DNA of 11,898 bases from Propionibacteriaceae bacterium. GTDB lineage: Bacteria > Actinomycetota > Actinomycetes > Propionibacteriales > Propionibacteriaceae. This document shows, in pieces, positions 1 to 7,436 of the stretch. The DNA lies in assembly GCA_031254155.1 (NCBI GenBank), contig JAIRVA010000071.1, positions 1-11,898 on the forward strand, read 5' to 3'. How positions within the stretch are numbered: position 1 is the first letter of the stretch; each line of letters starts with the position of its first letter. Made by a program: the position numbers and the translations under genes. The notes under the pieces were generated by a model that had not been told where the DNA came from, made no database searches, and was given only the letters and a program-made list of their open reading frames with translations.

Positions 1-173
1 CCCATTGGCCCGGACAGCAGCCGGTGGATCTTGAGGCCGATCTCGTGCTCCAGCAACGTACCGGTCGTCCCGGTCGCCCACAGTTCGTGGTGCAGCAGGG
101 TACCGCGGTTGAACGCGCACCACTCCATCAGTTCGCCCTTTTTGTTGTCGTGGGCCACGAGACCAACTCTCAT
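1..173 (-). CDS. mgsA: Methylglyoxal synthase, N-terminal part (3' end outside window)
   Basis: Methylglyoxal synthase converts dihydroxyacetone phosphate to methylglyoxal plus phosphate, a cytosolic bypass of lower glycolysis. The reverse strand from the ATG at 173 reads 57 full codons and stays open at the window edge. Visible family motifs: AHDNKK at residues 7-12 (matches the AHDHCK segment of the E. coli enzyme, with the catalytic Asp at residue 9 and Lys at 12), ATGTTG at 33-38 (phosphate-binding threonine loop) and SGPM at 54-57 (start of the SGPMGGD segment, cut by the window edge). GGACGGAG 5-12 nt before the ATG is a good ribosome binding site. The protein starts directly at the core strand, without the ~11-residue N-terminal extension of E. 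coli MgsA. It diverges from copA across 77 bp. The identity rests on three motifs in the right order and spacing, so I am confident although two thirds of the gene is missing. Confidence 0.9.
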   Translation of the reverse strand, partial: MRVGLVAHDNKKGELMEWCAFNRGTLLHHELWATGTTGTLLEHEIGLKIHRLLSGPM

Positions 174-250
174 CGTCAACTCCGTCCTACTCGCTCGTAC
201 CGCTAGATATCAATCTATTAACGATACCCCCACCCGCCAAACCTGGCAGA

Positions 251-2455
251 ATGAACGACGTGGCGACGGTAATCGACCTGGACATCGGCGGGATGACCTG
301 CGCGTCCTGCGCCGCGCGCATCGAGAAGAAACTCGGCAAACTGCCCGAGGTGACCGCCACGGTCAACCTGGCCACCGAGCGCGCCCTGGTCACCGCCCCG
401 CCGGACACCAGCATCCAGGCGCTCATCACAGTCGTCGAAGCCGCCGGGTACACCGCCCGTGTCCACGCCCCCGCACCCGCCGCCGCCCCGGCCCCCTTCC
501 CGGTCCGGCTGGCGGTGAGCGCCGTACTGGCGCTCCCGGTGGCGGTCCTGGCGATGGTACCCCCGGCCCAGTTCCCCGGTTGGCAGTGGGTGAGCCTCGG
601 TCTCGCCACGCCGGTCGCGCTGTGGGGCGCCTGGCCGTTCCACCGGGCGATGGCGGTCAACCTGCGTCACGGTACGACGACGATGGACACGCTCGTCTCG
701 CTCGGGGTCGTGGCGGCGTACGGCTGGAGCGTGTACGCGCTGCTGTTCGGCGGTGCCGGCGCACCGGGGATGCGGATGGGGTTCGAGTGGCGGCCCCGCG
801 CCGGCACGGGTCCGATGACCCTCTATCTCGAAGTCGCGTCGGTGCTGACCGTCCTCATCCTGACCGGCCGGTTCCTCGAAGACCGCGCGACCAGGCGCTC
901 ATCCGCCGCCATCCGGGCGCTCCTCAGCCTGGGGGCCAAGGAGGCGACCGTCCGGCGGGACGGGCAGGAGATCCGGATCGCGATCGACCGCCTCAGCGTC
1001 GGCGACGAGTTCATCGTCCGGGCGGGCGAGCAGATCGCCACGGATGGCGTCGTCATCGACGGGTGCTCGGCGGTGGACCAGTCGCTGCTGACGGGCGAGT
1101 CCGCGCCCCGTGACGTCGGGCCGGGCGACCAGGTCGTCGGGGCGACCCTCAACACCCAGGGCCGTCTGGTGGTCCGGGCCACCCGGATCGGCGCGGACAC
1201 CCAGCTCGCCCAGATGGGCCGCCTGATCGAGCAGGCCCAGACCGGCAAGGCCCCCGTCCAGCGCCTGGCCGACCGAGTCGCGGCCGTGTTCGTGCCCGTC
1301 GTCATCGGCATCGCCGTCGCCACCCTCGTCGGCTGGAGTCTCGTCACCCGCGACGCGACCCAAGCGTTCGCGGCGGCGGTCGCCGTCCTCGTCATCGCCT
1401 GTCCGTGCGCGCTCGGGCTCGCCACGCCCGCGGCACTCATGGTGGGGACGGGCCGCGGGGCGCAGCTGGGCATCCTCATCAAGGGGCCCGAGATCCTGGA
1501 GTCGAGCCGGCGCATCGACACGATCGTCCTCGACAAGACTGGCACGCTCACCACGGGACGCATGGCAGTGGTTGAAGACTCCGTACAATGTACGGAAGTC
1601 CGGCGCGTGGCCGCGGCCCTCGAGGCCGGCTCCCCCCACCCCATCGCCCAGGCCATCGCCGTGGGCGTCGACCAACCACCGCCCGTCACCGACTTCCGGT
1701 CCCACGGTGGTCTGGGCGTCGAGGGCGTTGTTGACGGCCGGCCCGCCCGCGCCGGCCGGTTGGCGTGGGTCCGGGAGTGGGCGACCGTGGCGGACGACAC
1801 CCTGGACCGCGCCGCGGACGCCGAGGCGCGCGGCCACACCGTCGTCGCCATCGCCTGGTCGGGAGCGGTCCAGGGCCTCGTCGAGCTCGCCGACACCGTC
1901 AAACCCACCTCGGCGCAGGCGGTCGCGGAGTTCCGGCGCCAGGGCGTCACCCCGTACCTTCTCACCGGGGACAACGCGGTCACCGCCCGGACGGTCGCCG
2001 CCGCGGTGGGAATCGACCACGTCCTGGCCAACCAGTTGCCGGCGGACAAGGTCCGGGTGGTCGCTGGGCTCCAGGCCGCGGGCCACGTCGTCGCGATGGC
2101 CGGTGACGGCATCAACGACGCCGCTGCGCTCGCGCAGGCGGACCTGGGGATCGCGATGGGCGCCGGTACGGATGTCGCCATCGAGGCGAGCGACATCACG
2201 CTCGTCCGCAGCGACCTGCTGGCCGCCGTCGACGCCGTCCGGCTGTCGCGGGCCACCCTCGCCCGCATCAAGACCAACCTGTTCTGGGCGTTCGCGTACA
2301 ACGTGGCCGCCATCCCGCTCGCCGTGGCCGGTCTCCTCAACCCGATGATCGCCGGGGCCGCCATGGCGTCCTCCTCGGTTTTCGTTCTGCAAAACTCCCT
2401 GTGGCTACGGCGTTTCGCGCCCACCGTCGCCGAACCACGTTGCGATGAGGAGTAG
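251..2455 (+). CDS. copA: Cu+-exporting P-type ATPase (P1B-1)
   Basis: This is an inner-membrane copper(I) efflux ATPase of 734 residues. Order of parts: one N-terminal heavy-metal-associated domain with GMTCASC at residues 14-20; membrane helices from about residue 85; actuator motif TGES at 281-284; the CPC metal site in helix 6 at 384-386; phosphorylation motif DKTGTLT from Asp428; nucleotide-domain HP at 463-464; TGDN at 572-575; and hinge GDGIND at 618-623. The last two helices carry YN at 683-684 and M705...S709, the ligand set typical of Cu+ rather than Zn2+/Cd2+ or Co2+ transporters. The length is normal for a single-HMA CopA. The ATG at 251 is preceded by only a weak purine stretch (GGCAGA). 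A GTG at 260 is the alternative start. The stop overlaps the first ATG of the helicase frame. No CsoR- or CopZ-like gene is adjacent, so copper control is not visible here. Confidence 0.95.
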   Translation: MNDVATVIDLDIGGMTCASCAARIEKKLGKLPEVTATVNLATERALVTAPPDTSIQALITVVEAAGYTARVHAPAPAAAPAPFPVRLAVSAVLALPVAVLAMVPPAQFPGWQWVSLGLATPVALWGAWPFHRAMAVNLRHGTTTMDTLVSLGVVAAYGWSVYALLFGGAGAPGMRMGFEWRPRAGTGPMTLYLEVASVLTVLILTGRFLEDRATRRSSAAIRALLSLGAKEATVRRDGQEIRIAIDRLSVGDEFIVRAGEQIATDGVVIDGCSAVDQSLLTGESAPRDVGPGDQVVGATLNTQGRLVVRATRIGADTQLAQMGRLIEQAQTGKAPVQRLADRVAAVFVPVVIGIAVATLVGWSLVTRDATQAFAAAVAVLVIACPCALGLATPAALMVGTGRGAQLGILIKGPEILESSRRIDTIVLDKTGTLTTGRMAVVEDSVQCTEVRRVAAALEAGSPHPIAQAIAVGVDQPPPVTDFRSHGGLGVEGVVDGRPARAGRLAWVREWATVADDTLDRAADAEARGHTVVAIAWSGAVQGLVELADTVKPTSAQAVAEFRRQGVTPYLLTGDNAVTARTVAAAVGIDHVLANQLPADKVRVVAGLQAAGHVVAMAGDGINDAAALAQADLGIAMGAGTDVAIEASDITLVRSDLLAAVDAVRLSRATLARIKTNLFWAFAYNVAAIPLAVAGLLNPMIAGAAMASSSVFVLQNSLWLRRFAPTVAEPRCDEE

Positions 2456-3923
2456 GATATCCCACGGTGCTATGGCACCCACAAGACAGTTTCCCCGCAC
2501 TGCGGGCATATGTGAGGTAAGTATCCTGACTGAGTCACCCACCACCTTTGCCGATCTCGGCATCAACCCCGCCCTCGTGGCGGCTCTTGACATCGAAGGC
2601 ATCACCCATCCCTTCCCGATCCAGGAGCAGGCGATCCCGATCGCCATGCAGGGTACCGACCTCATCGGGCAGGCCCGTACCGGGACCGGCAAAACCCTCG
2701 CCTTCGGCCTGCCGATCCTGGAGCGCATCACCCTCCCCGCTCCCGACCGCCGTCCGCAGGCGCTCGTCATGTGCCCGACCCGCGAGCTCGCCTCGCAGGT
2801 CGCCGGTGATCTCGAGACGGCGGCGTCCGGCCTCGACGTGAACGTCCTGACGGTCTACGGCGGCGTGGGGTACGAACCCCAGCTCGACCAGCTCGCGCGC
2901 GGCGTGGATGTCGTCGTGGGCACGCCTGGCCGCCTGCTCGACTTGTTGGGCCGCCGCAACCTGGACCTCAGCGCGGTCAGCATCCTCGTCCTGGACGAGG
3001 CCGACGAGATGCTCGACCTCGGCTTCCTCCCCGATGTGGAGAAGCTGATCGCCGCCGTACCCGCCGACCGCCAGACGCTCCTGTTCTCCGCGACGATGCC
3101 GGCGGCAATCGTCACGCTCGCCCGGACCCACCTCGCCCAACCGGTCAACATCCGGGCCGAGGCCGCCGAAGACACGGCGACCGTCCCGGAGACGGCCCAA
3201 CACGTCTTCCAGGCGCACGACCTCGACAAGCCCGCCATCGTGGGGAAGCTGCTCCAGGTGCCGGGTGCCACACGGGTCATGATTTTTTGTACGACGAAGC
3301 GCGAGGTCCAGCGGCTGGCCGACGACCTCACCGAGCGCGGGTTCAAGGTCACGAGCCTGCACGGCGACCTCAGCCAAGTGGTCCGCGAGAAGTCCCTGGC
3401 CAAGTTCCGGGCGGGGAAGGCGCAGACAATCGTGTGTACGGACGTCGCCGCGCGGGGCATCGACGTCGACGACGTCACCCACGTCATCAACTACGACTGC
3501 CCCGACGACGAGAAGACGTACCTCCACCGCATCGGCCGGACCGCGCGGGCCGGGAAGACCGGCATCGCTGTCACCTTCGTCGACTGGGCCGACATCCCCC
3601 GGTGGAAGATGATCAACAAGGCCCTCGACCTGGGATTCCCCGAACCGGTGGAGGCCTACTCCACGACCCCCCAGCTGCTGGAAGAGCTCGAGATCCCGGC
3701 GGACGCGACGGGGCGGCTCGTGGCCGCGCCGGTCCCGCCGGTCAAGACGAAGCCCTCCGAGGCCAAGGCGTCCACGCGGAAGCCGGGCCGCCGCCAGCGC
3801 CGCAGTAACGGCGTCGTCATCCGGGAGAAGACCGAGCACGTGAAGACCCCCAAGGCCCAGGACGAGGGGGCGCCGCGCCGCCACCGGCACCGCGCCAAGA
3901 AACCCGCCCCCGCTGGGCAATGA
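2445..3923 (+). CDS. DEAD-box ATP-dependent RNA helicase
   Basis: This is an RNA-unwinding ATPase for mRNA, ribosome or cold-adaptation work in the cytosol. All family motifs are present (numbering from the ATG at 2445): Q motif around FADLGI 35-40 with PIQEQ 58-62, motif I ARTGTGKT 77-84, Ia PTRELA 111-116, Ib TPGR 160-163, II DEAD 184-187, III SAT 215-217, V TDVAARGID 332-340 and VI HRIGRTARAG 361-370. A basic, low-complexity tail (~430-492, rich in K, R and P) probably binds RNA. The first ~27 residues do not look like helicase sequence and have no ribosome binding site. GAGG at 2514-2517 suggests that the real start may be the CTG at 2526, which would give a protein opening LTESPTTFADLG. 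The gene ends in ATGA shared with larE, so the two are translationally coupled. I cannot say whether it is DeaD/CsdA-, RhlE- or CshA-like by function. Confidence 0.93.
   Translation: MRSRISHGAMAPTRQFPRTAGICEVSILTESPTTFADLGINPALVAALDIEGITHPFPIQEQAIPIAMQGTDLIGQARTGTGKTLAFGLPILERITLPAPDRRPQALVMCPTRELASQVAGDLETAASGLDVNVLTVYGGVGYEPQLDQLARGVDVVVGTPGRLLDLLGRRNLDLSAVSILVLDEADEMLDLGFLPDVEKLIAAVPADRQTLLFSATMPAAIVTLARTHLAQPVNIRAEAAEDTATVPETAQHVFQAHDLDKPAIVGKLLQVPGATRVMIFCTTKREVQRLADDLTERGFKVTSLHGDLSQVVREKSLAKFRAGKAQTIVCTDVAARGIDVDDVTHVINYDCPDDEKTYLHRIGRTARAGKTGIAVTFVDWADIPRWKMINKALDLGFPEPVEAYSTTPQLLEELEIPADATGRLVAAPVPPVKTKPSEAKASTRKPGRRQRRSNGVVIREKTEHVKTPKAQDEGAPRRHRHRAKKPAPAGQ
2494..2506 (+). other. 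Small hairpin before the helicase coding start
   Basis: CCCGC, an ACT loop and GCGGG form a short perfect stem between the copA stop and the probable helicase start region. GAGG follows 7 nt after it. It could modulate helicase translation or just be a GC-rich chance palindrome. There is no U-tract, so it is not a good terminator. Confidence 0.3.
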
Positions 3924-4759
3924 GCACGCTCAGCGAGGCAGCAGCCAGTTGGGCGAGCCGGGTCGCGGTGGCCATCGGCGAGCCGGCGCGTCTCGCGGTA
4001 GCGTTCTCCGGCGGCGTTGACTCAACCGTCCTGCTCGCCCTGGCCGTCCGGCAGTTGGGCGTCGGCCGCGTCCTGGCGGTCCTGGCCGTCTCGCCCAGTC
4101 TGGCCCAGTCCGAGCGGGAGTCGGCGGGGCGCAGCGCGGCGAGCCTCGGCGTCCCGGTCATCGAACTCCTGACCCACGAGGTGGACGACCCCGCCTACCG
4201 GGCCAACGGGCCCGACCGCTGCTTCCACTGCAAGTCGGCGCTGTTTGCCCAGATCGAGGCCGAGGTCAGGTCGCAGTACGGCGTCGATGCCGTCGCGTAC
4301 GGGGAAAACGCCGACGATGCCCGCCGCCTGGACCGCCCCGGCGCCCAGGCGGCGACCGACCACCACGTCCTGCGCCCGCTGGCGGCCGCCGGGCTCACGA
4401 AGACCATGGTCCGCGAGCTCGCCCGCCAACTCGGCCTCGCCGTCGCGGACAAACCCGCCGCCCCCTGCCTCGCCTCCCGCATCCCCCACTTCACCCCGGT
4501 CACGGCCGAGAAGCTGGCCCAGATCGAGCGGGCCGAAGCGGCCGTCCGGTCGCTCGGATTCTCGGATGTCCGGGTCCGCCACCACGGGGAGGTCGCCCGG
4601 GTGGAGGTACCCCAGGCGGAGTTGTCACTGGCCCTCGCCCCCGGAGTCCGGGACCGTCTGGTCAGTGCCGTCCGGCGGGCGGGTTTCGCGTACGTGGCGC
4701 TCGACCTCGCCGGCCTCACCTCCGGGGCTTTCACGCTGGCGGCGCTCCGCCATGACTGA
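3920..4759 (+). CDS. larE: LarE-type ATP-dependent sacrificial sulfur transferase
   Basis: LarE adenylates a carboxylate of the pyridinium biscarboxylate intermediate and replaces it with a thiocarboxylate, in the well-studied enzymes by giving up the sulfur of its own cysteine, during synthesis of the nickel-pincer nucleotide (NPN) of lactate racemase. The 279-residue product has the PP-loop SGGVDST at 30-36, a CFHCK segment at 101-105, GENADD at 128-133 and KPAAPCLASRIP at 178-189. Cys183 of the last motif aligns with the sacrificial cysteine (Cys176) of the Lactiplantibacillus enzyme, so this is predicted to be the single-cysteine sacrificial type rather than the three-cysteine [4Fe-4S] type. 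Length is normal for the family. Its ATG overlaps the helicase stop (ATGA), and its end overlaps larB by 8 nt. The combination with larB makes the pathway assignment secure. Confidence 0.93.
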   Translation: MSTLSEAAASWASRVAVAIGEPARLAVAFSGGVDSTVLLALAVRQLGVGRVLAVLAVSPSLAQSERESAGRSAASLGVPVIELLTHEVDDPAYRANGPDRCFHCKSALFAQIEAEVRSQYGVDAVAYGENADDARRLDRPGAQAATDHHVLRPLAAAGLTKTMVRELARQLGLAVADKPAAPCLASRIPHFTPVTAEKLAQIERAEAAVRSLGFSDVRVRHHGEVARVEVPQAELSLALAPGVRDRLVSAVRRAGFAYVALDLAGLTSGAFTLAALRHD

Positions 4760-5435
4760 GCTCCCGCTCGCCGACGTGGCGACCCTCGACCTGCACCGCG
4801 AGGCGCGCCGGGGGTACCCAGAGGCGGTGTTCTGCGAGGGCAAGACCGTGGACCAGATCCGCGTCATCGCCGCCGAGATCGGTCGGACGGGGGTACGGAC
4901 GCTCTTCACGCGGGCCGACGCGGCCAAGGCCGCCGCCATCACCTCTGTCCTCGCCGGCGCCGGGTCCGATGACGTGGCGCGCCTGGTCTGGTGGCCGGGC
5001 GACTTCCCCGCACCGACGGGGGCGCCGGTCGTGGTCGCCTGCGCCGGTACGTCCGACCTGCCGGTCGCGCGCGAGGCGTGGTTGACCGCCCGGTACCTCG
5101 GCCGCGCGGCTGAACTGCTCGTCGACGTCGGCGTGGCGGGGTTGCACCGCATCCTCGCCCACCTGGACCACCTCCGGGCGGCCGGGGTCTGCGTCGTCGT
5201 CGCGGGCATGGACGGCGCGCTCCCCAGTGTCGTGGCCGGCCTGGTCGCCTGCCCGGTCGTCGCCGTCCCGACCTCCGTCGGGTACGGGGCCGCCTTCGAC
5301 GGTCTCGCGGCCCTGCTCGCCATGCTCAACGCCTGCGCCCCCGGCGTGGCGGTCGTCAACATCGACAACGGGTACGGGGCGGGGTACCTGGCGGCCCAGA
5401 TCGCCGGTCGCCCGCCCACACATTCTGATGTGTAG
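4752..5435 (+). CDS. larB: LarB-type NaAD carboxylase/hydrolase (nickel-pincer cofactor synthesis)
   Basis: LarB carboxylates C5 of the pyridinium ring of nicotinic acid adenine dinucleotide and cleaves the phosphoanhydride, making the biscarboxylate mononucleotide that LarE thiolates. The 227-residue product is related to PurE. Seen: CEGKTVDQI at 28-36 (family signature EGKT), VVACAGTSD at 94-102, VGVAGLHR at 126-133, GMDGALPSVVAGL at 152-164, PTSVGYG at 173-179, and LNACAPG at 192-198 followed by NIDNGYGAG at 203-211. Cys195 is the likely equivalent of the cysteine that forms an adduct with the pyridinium ring in the characterised enzyme. It is about 20 residues shorter than L. plantarum LarB, mainly at the termini. 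The ATG at 4752 lies inside the larE end. The stop overlaps a palindrome that is probably the vapBC operator. Confidence 0.92.
   Translation: MTELPLADVATLDLHREARRGYPEAVFCEGKTVDQIRVIAAEIGRTGVRTLFTRADAAKAAAITSVLAGAGSDDVARLVWWPGDFPAPTGAPVVVACAGTSDLPVAREAWLTARYLGRAAELLVDVGVAGLHRILAHLDHLRAAGVCVVVAGMDGALPSVVAGLVACPVVAVPTSVGYGAAFDGLAALLAMLNACAPGVAVVNIDNGYGAGYLAAQIAGRPPTHSDV
5418..5433 (+). promoter_or_regulatory. Candidate VapB operator palindrome
   Basis: ACACAT, a 4-nt spacer TCTG and ATGTGT form a perfect 6+6 inverted repeat ending 27 nt before the vapB ATG and overlapping the larB stop codon. Antitoxins of VapB type usually repress their own promoter by binding such palindromes. TAGACT at 5433-5438 could be the -10 hexamer. 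I see no good -35. No second copy of the dyad is present. Confidence 0.5.
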
Positions 5436-5460
5436 ACTGAGGTGTGAGGAAGGAGATCGC

Positions 5461-5670
5461 ATGGCGACGAATCTCGCGCTCACCAAGTCGCTGCTGTCAG
5501 AAGCCCTAGCTTGTTCCGGGCTAAAGACGAAACGCGCGACCGTCGAGCAAGCCTTGGCCGAGTACATCGCACGTCGCCGTGCCCCCGAAATCATCGAGAT
5601 GTTCGGTACCGTCGATTACGACTCTGACTACGACTACAAACGGTTGCGGCATCGTGACGGTTCTCGTTGA
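5461..5670 (+). CDS. vapB: VapB-family antitoxin
   Basis: A 69-residue small protein with the VapB layout: a short N-terminal region (residues 1-10) of the kind that forms the DNA-binding part, then LLSEALACSGLKTKRATVEQALAEYI-like helices (about 10-36, a ribbon-helix-helix-like region), and a C-terminal acidic segment with EMFGTVDYDSDYDY that would wrap onto the toxin. The motif combination SGLKTKR...VEQAL...EMFG is typical of VapB antitoxins of the 'LNIDDALL...TGLKTKREVVEEAL' type, although the first strand here is degenerate. A strong ribosome binding site, AAGGAG, stands 5-10 nt before the ATG. It overlaps vapC by 17 nt. Codon use (CTA, TTG, AAA) is less GC-biased than in the lar genes, which suggests horizontal arrival. 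Confidence 0.8.
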   Translation: MATNLALTKSLLSEALACSGLKTKRATVEQALAEYIARRRAPEIIEMFGTVDYDSDYDYKRLRHRDGSR

Positions 5671-6067
5671 CACCTCGGTTTGGTCGCTCGCATTTCGCCG
5701 GTCAACCCCACAAGCGCACTGGGCACCGTACATCTACCGCCTCGCTACGTTGCTCGACGATGTCACCGCTGCCATCATCGGCCCCGTCCGACAAGAACTC
5801 CTGAGCGGCATCCGCGACCCGGCGCAGTTCTCTCGTCTTCGCGACCGGCTCGCGGCCCTCAGCGACACCCCGATCAACTCGGAAGACTACATCGCGGCGG
5901 CCGAGCACTCAAACACCTGTCGCCGCCACGGACTCCAGGGTTCATCCATCGACTTCCTCATTTGTGCAGTCGCGATTCGCTACCACTGGCCAGTTCTCAC
6001 GACGGACACCGACTTCGTCGGATATGCCCAACATCTGCCACTCACACTCGACATCTATCCCGCGTGA
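5654..6067 (+). CDS. vapC: VapC-family PIN-domain ribonuclease toxin
   Basis: A 137-residue PIN-domain toxin, a Mg2+-dependent RNase that in known relatives cuts tRNA or rRNA. Acidic active-site residues are visible in the right order: Asp6 in LVDTSVW, Glu48 in VRQELLSG, Asp100 in SSIDFLICAVA and Asp118/Asp120 in LTTDTDF. The start is taken as the GTG at 5654, because VTVLVDTSVW is the normal PIN N terminus. The longer upstream frame lies inside vapB and is not PIN-like. The 17-nt overlap with vapB is typical for such pairs. Lower GC and more relaxed codon use than its neighbours fit a mobile module. It converges on larA with 35 bp between the stops, and no clear terminator is visible there. 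Confidence 0.87.
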   Translation: MTVLVDTSVWSLAFRRSTPQAHWAPYIYRLATLLDDVTAAIIGPVRQELLSGIRDPAQFSRLRDRLAALSDTPINSEDYIAAAEHSNTCRRHGLQGSSIDFLICAVAIRYHWPVLTTDTDFVGYAQHLPLTLDIYPA

Positions 6068-6102
6068 CGGCCGTTGAACTGGTTCTGGGAAGCTGACCCG
6101 GG

Positions 6103-7416
6103 CTACAACTCCACGGACACCGGCCGCCCCTCCAGGCGGTCACGGGCGGCCCACAGCCCCGCCGACGGGGTGGAGATGAAGTAGACCCGCTCCCCGTCCG
6201 GCAGCGTGTTCCAGCCGTCCTTCATGGTCGCCGGGTTGTAGCGCGCCAGGGCGGCCGCCACGTCCAGGTACCCGTACCCCACCGACTCGATCTCCGCCTG
6301 GCTGAGCCCGCCGGGCGCGTACGTGATCCGGAACCGGCCCTCGGGCGAACCGTGGACCAGGTGGGCGGTGCCGTGGGGGATGTCCTGCATATCGGGCGAG
6401 ACCGGGTACAGCGCCAGCACCTCCGCCTTCGTGAGGTACCCGTACTTCCGGATCAGCGCCTCCACCTCCGGCTGCTCGCCGAACCGGACGACGCCGGGCG
6501 CGATGACAAGCAGCTCGCCCCCGTCGGCCATCGCCATGCGGGTCCGGTAGATCGCCTTGTTGGCGACCCAGGTGGCGTGGAACTCGTCGGCCTGCATGAC
6601 CGCGACGATCTTCGTCACCGGTTCGTCGAAGATGGTGATGTTCTGCTCGCGGGAGAGCCGGGCGGCGTCGAGGTACGTCTCAAGGTCGTCGCCGACGAAC
6701 ACCCCCGTGTGCTGGAGCTGGCCCCCCTCGTCGTAGTTCATGACCACCTGGACGTACACATCCGGGAGTCCGGTGAGGAACCGGTCCTCGGCCCAGTTGA
6801 ACAGGCGTCTAACCGGCGTCAACAGGTTGCCCAGGTTGTTCTCGATCCCCACCACCGCCGAGGCCATGTGCGCGGCGCCGAGCGTCCGCTTGCCGCCCAG
6901 CCCGATGAAGTAGTTCTTGTTGTGATTGGCGAAGCCGAGCACCTCGTGGGGGACGACGTGCCCGATGTTGATGATGAGATCCCAGCTCCCGTCCAGGAGA
7001 CTGGTGTTGAGATCAATCGGCAGCGCCCAGTCCGCGACGCCCCCGGTCGCGCGGGCGACGAGCTCCGCCGGCACGGTACCGACGTTCACAACCCCGTCCT
7101 TCCAGTCGTGGGCGTGGATGCGCGCCTCGGGGACCGACCCGAACATCCACCGGTTGACCGCCGGCGTGTGGGGTTGGTGCTGGCCGAGGGTCGGGATGAC
7201 GTGGACCTCCGCCCCCGCTTCCGTCAACCGGCGGTAGAGGTGTTCCGTCATCCAGCCCACGCCCGCGTGCGCCCGCGTGATGTCCGGCGGCAGCAGCAGA
7301 ACCCGGTTCAGGGCGGCGATCCCCAGCCGGTCTCGCGCTTCAGCGATGGTCTGGTCGAGCAGGTCCTCGATCTCGGGCCGCGTGATGAGGGGGGCAGTAC
7401 GGTGGAACCACGTCAT
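6103..7416 (-). CDS. larA: LarA-family nickel-pincer racemase/epimerase
   Basis: A 437-residue enzyme of the LarA (former DUF2088) family, which racemises or epimerises 2-hydroxyacids by hydride transfer to a lysine-tethered nickel-pincer nucleotide. Residues match by spacing: Lys167 in ANHNKNYF corresponds to the cofactor-bearing Lys184 of L. plantarum LarA, His157 (VVPHE) lies exactly 10 residues before it like His174, and His183 (GAAH) lies exactly 16 after it like the Ni-ligand His200. His80 or His83 in GQHQPH is the likely His108. The usual glycine-rich SGG-x-K approach to the lysine is replaced by ANHNK, so the substrate may not be lactate: malate, gluconate and other hydroxyacid epimerases belong to this family. 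AAGGTGAG precedes the ATG by 5 nt. larB and larE lie on the opposite strand beyond vapBC. The family call is firm and the substrate is unknown. Confidence 0.88.
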   Translation of the reverse strand: MTWFHRTAPLITRPEIEDLLDQTIAEARDRLGIAALNRVLLLPPDITRAHAGVGWMTEHLYRRLTEAGAEVHVIPTLGQHQPHTPAVNRWMFGSVPEARIHAHDWKDGVVNVGTVPAELVARATGGVADWALPIDLNTSLLDGSWDLIINIGHVVPHEVLGFANHNKNYFIGLGGKRTLGAAHMASAVVGIENNLGNLLTPVRRLFNWAEDRFLTGLPDVYVQVVMNYDEGGQLQHTGVFVGDDLETYLDAARLSREQNITIFDEPVTKIVAVMQADEFHATWVANKAIYRTRMAMADGGELLVIAPGVVRFGEQPEVEALIRKYGYLTKAEVLALYPVSPDMQDIPHGTAHLVHGSPEGRFRITYAPGGLSQAEIESVGYGYLDVAAALARYNPATMKDGWNTLPDGERVYFISTPSAGLWAARDRLEGRPVSVEL

Positions 7417-7436
7417 GGTCTCACCTTGTCACAAAC

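Noticed and set aside
218..245. GATACCCCC before copA as a CsoR operator
   Set aside because: Only one half-site is present and there is no inverted GGGGGTATC partner, so the CsoR/RcnR-type dyad is not supported.
823..2424. Long open frames antisense to copA (over 490 codons)
   Set aside because: They mirror copA's GC-rich third positions, are arginine/serine-rich without any domain, and lack ribosome binding sites. Similar shadows lie opposite the helicase, larA, lplA and the HAAS gene.
5579..5653. Longer N terminus for VapC
   Set aside because: The extra 25 residues lie inside vapB in another frame and do not resemble a PIN domain, which starts at VTVLVDTSVW.
6068..6102. Bidirectional terminator between vapC and larA
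   Set aside because: No stable stem or T-tract is visible in the 35 bp between the two stops.
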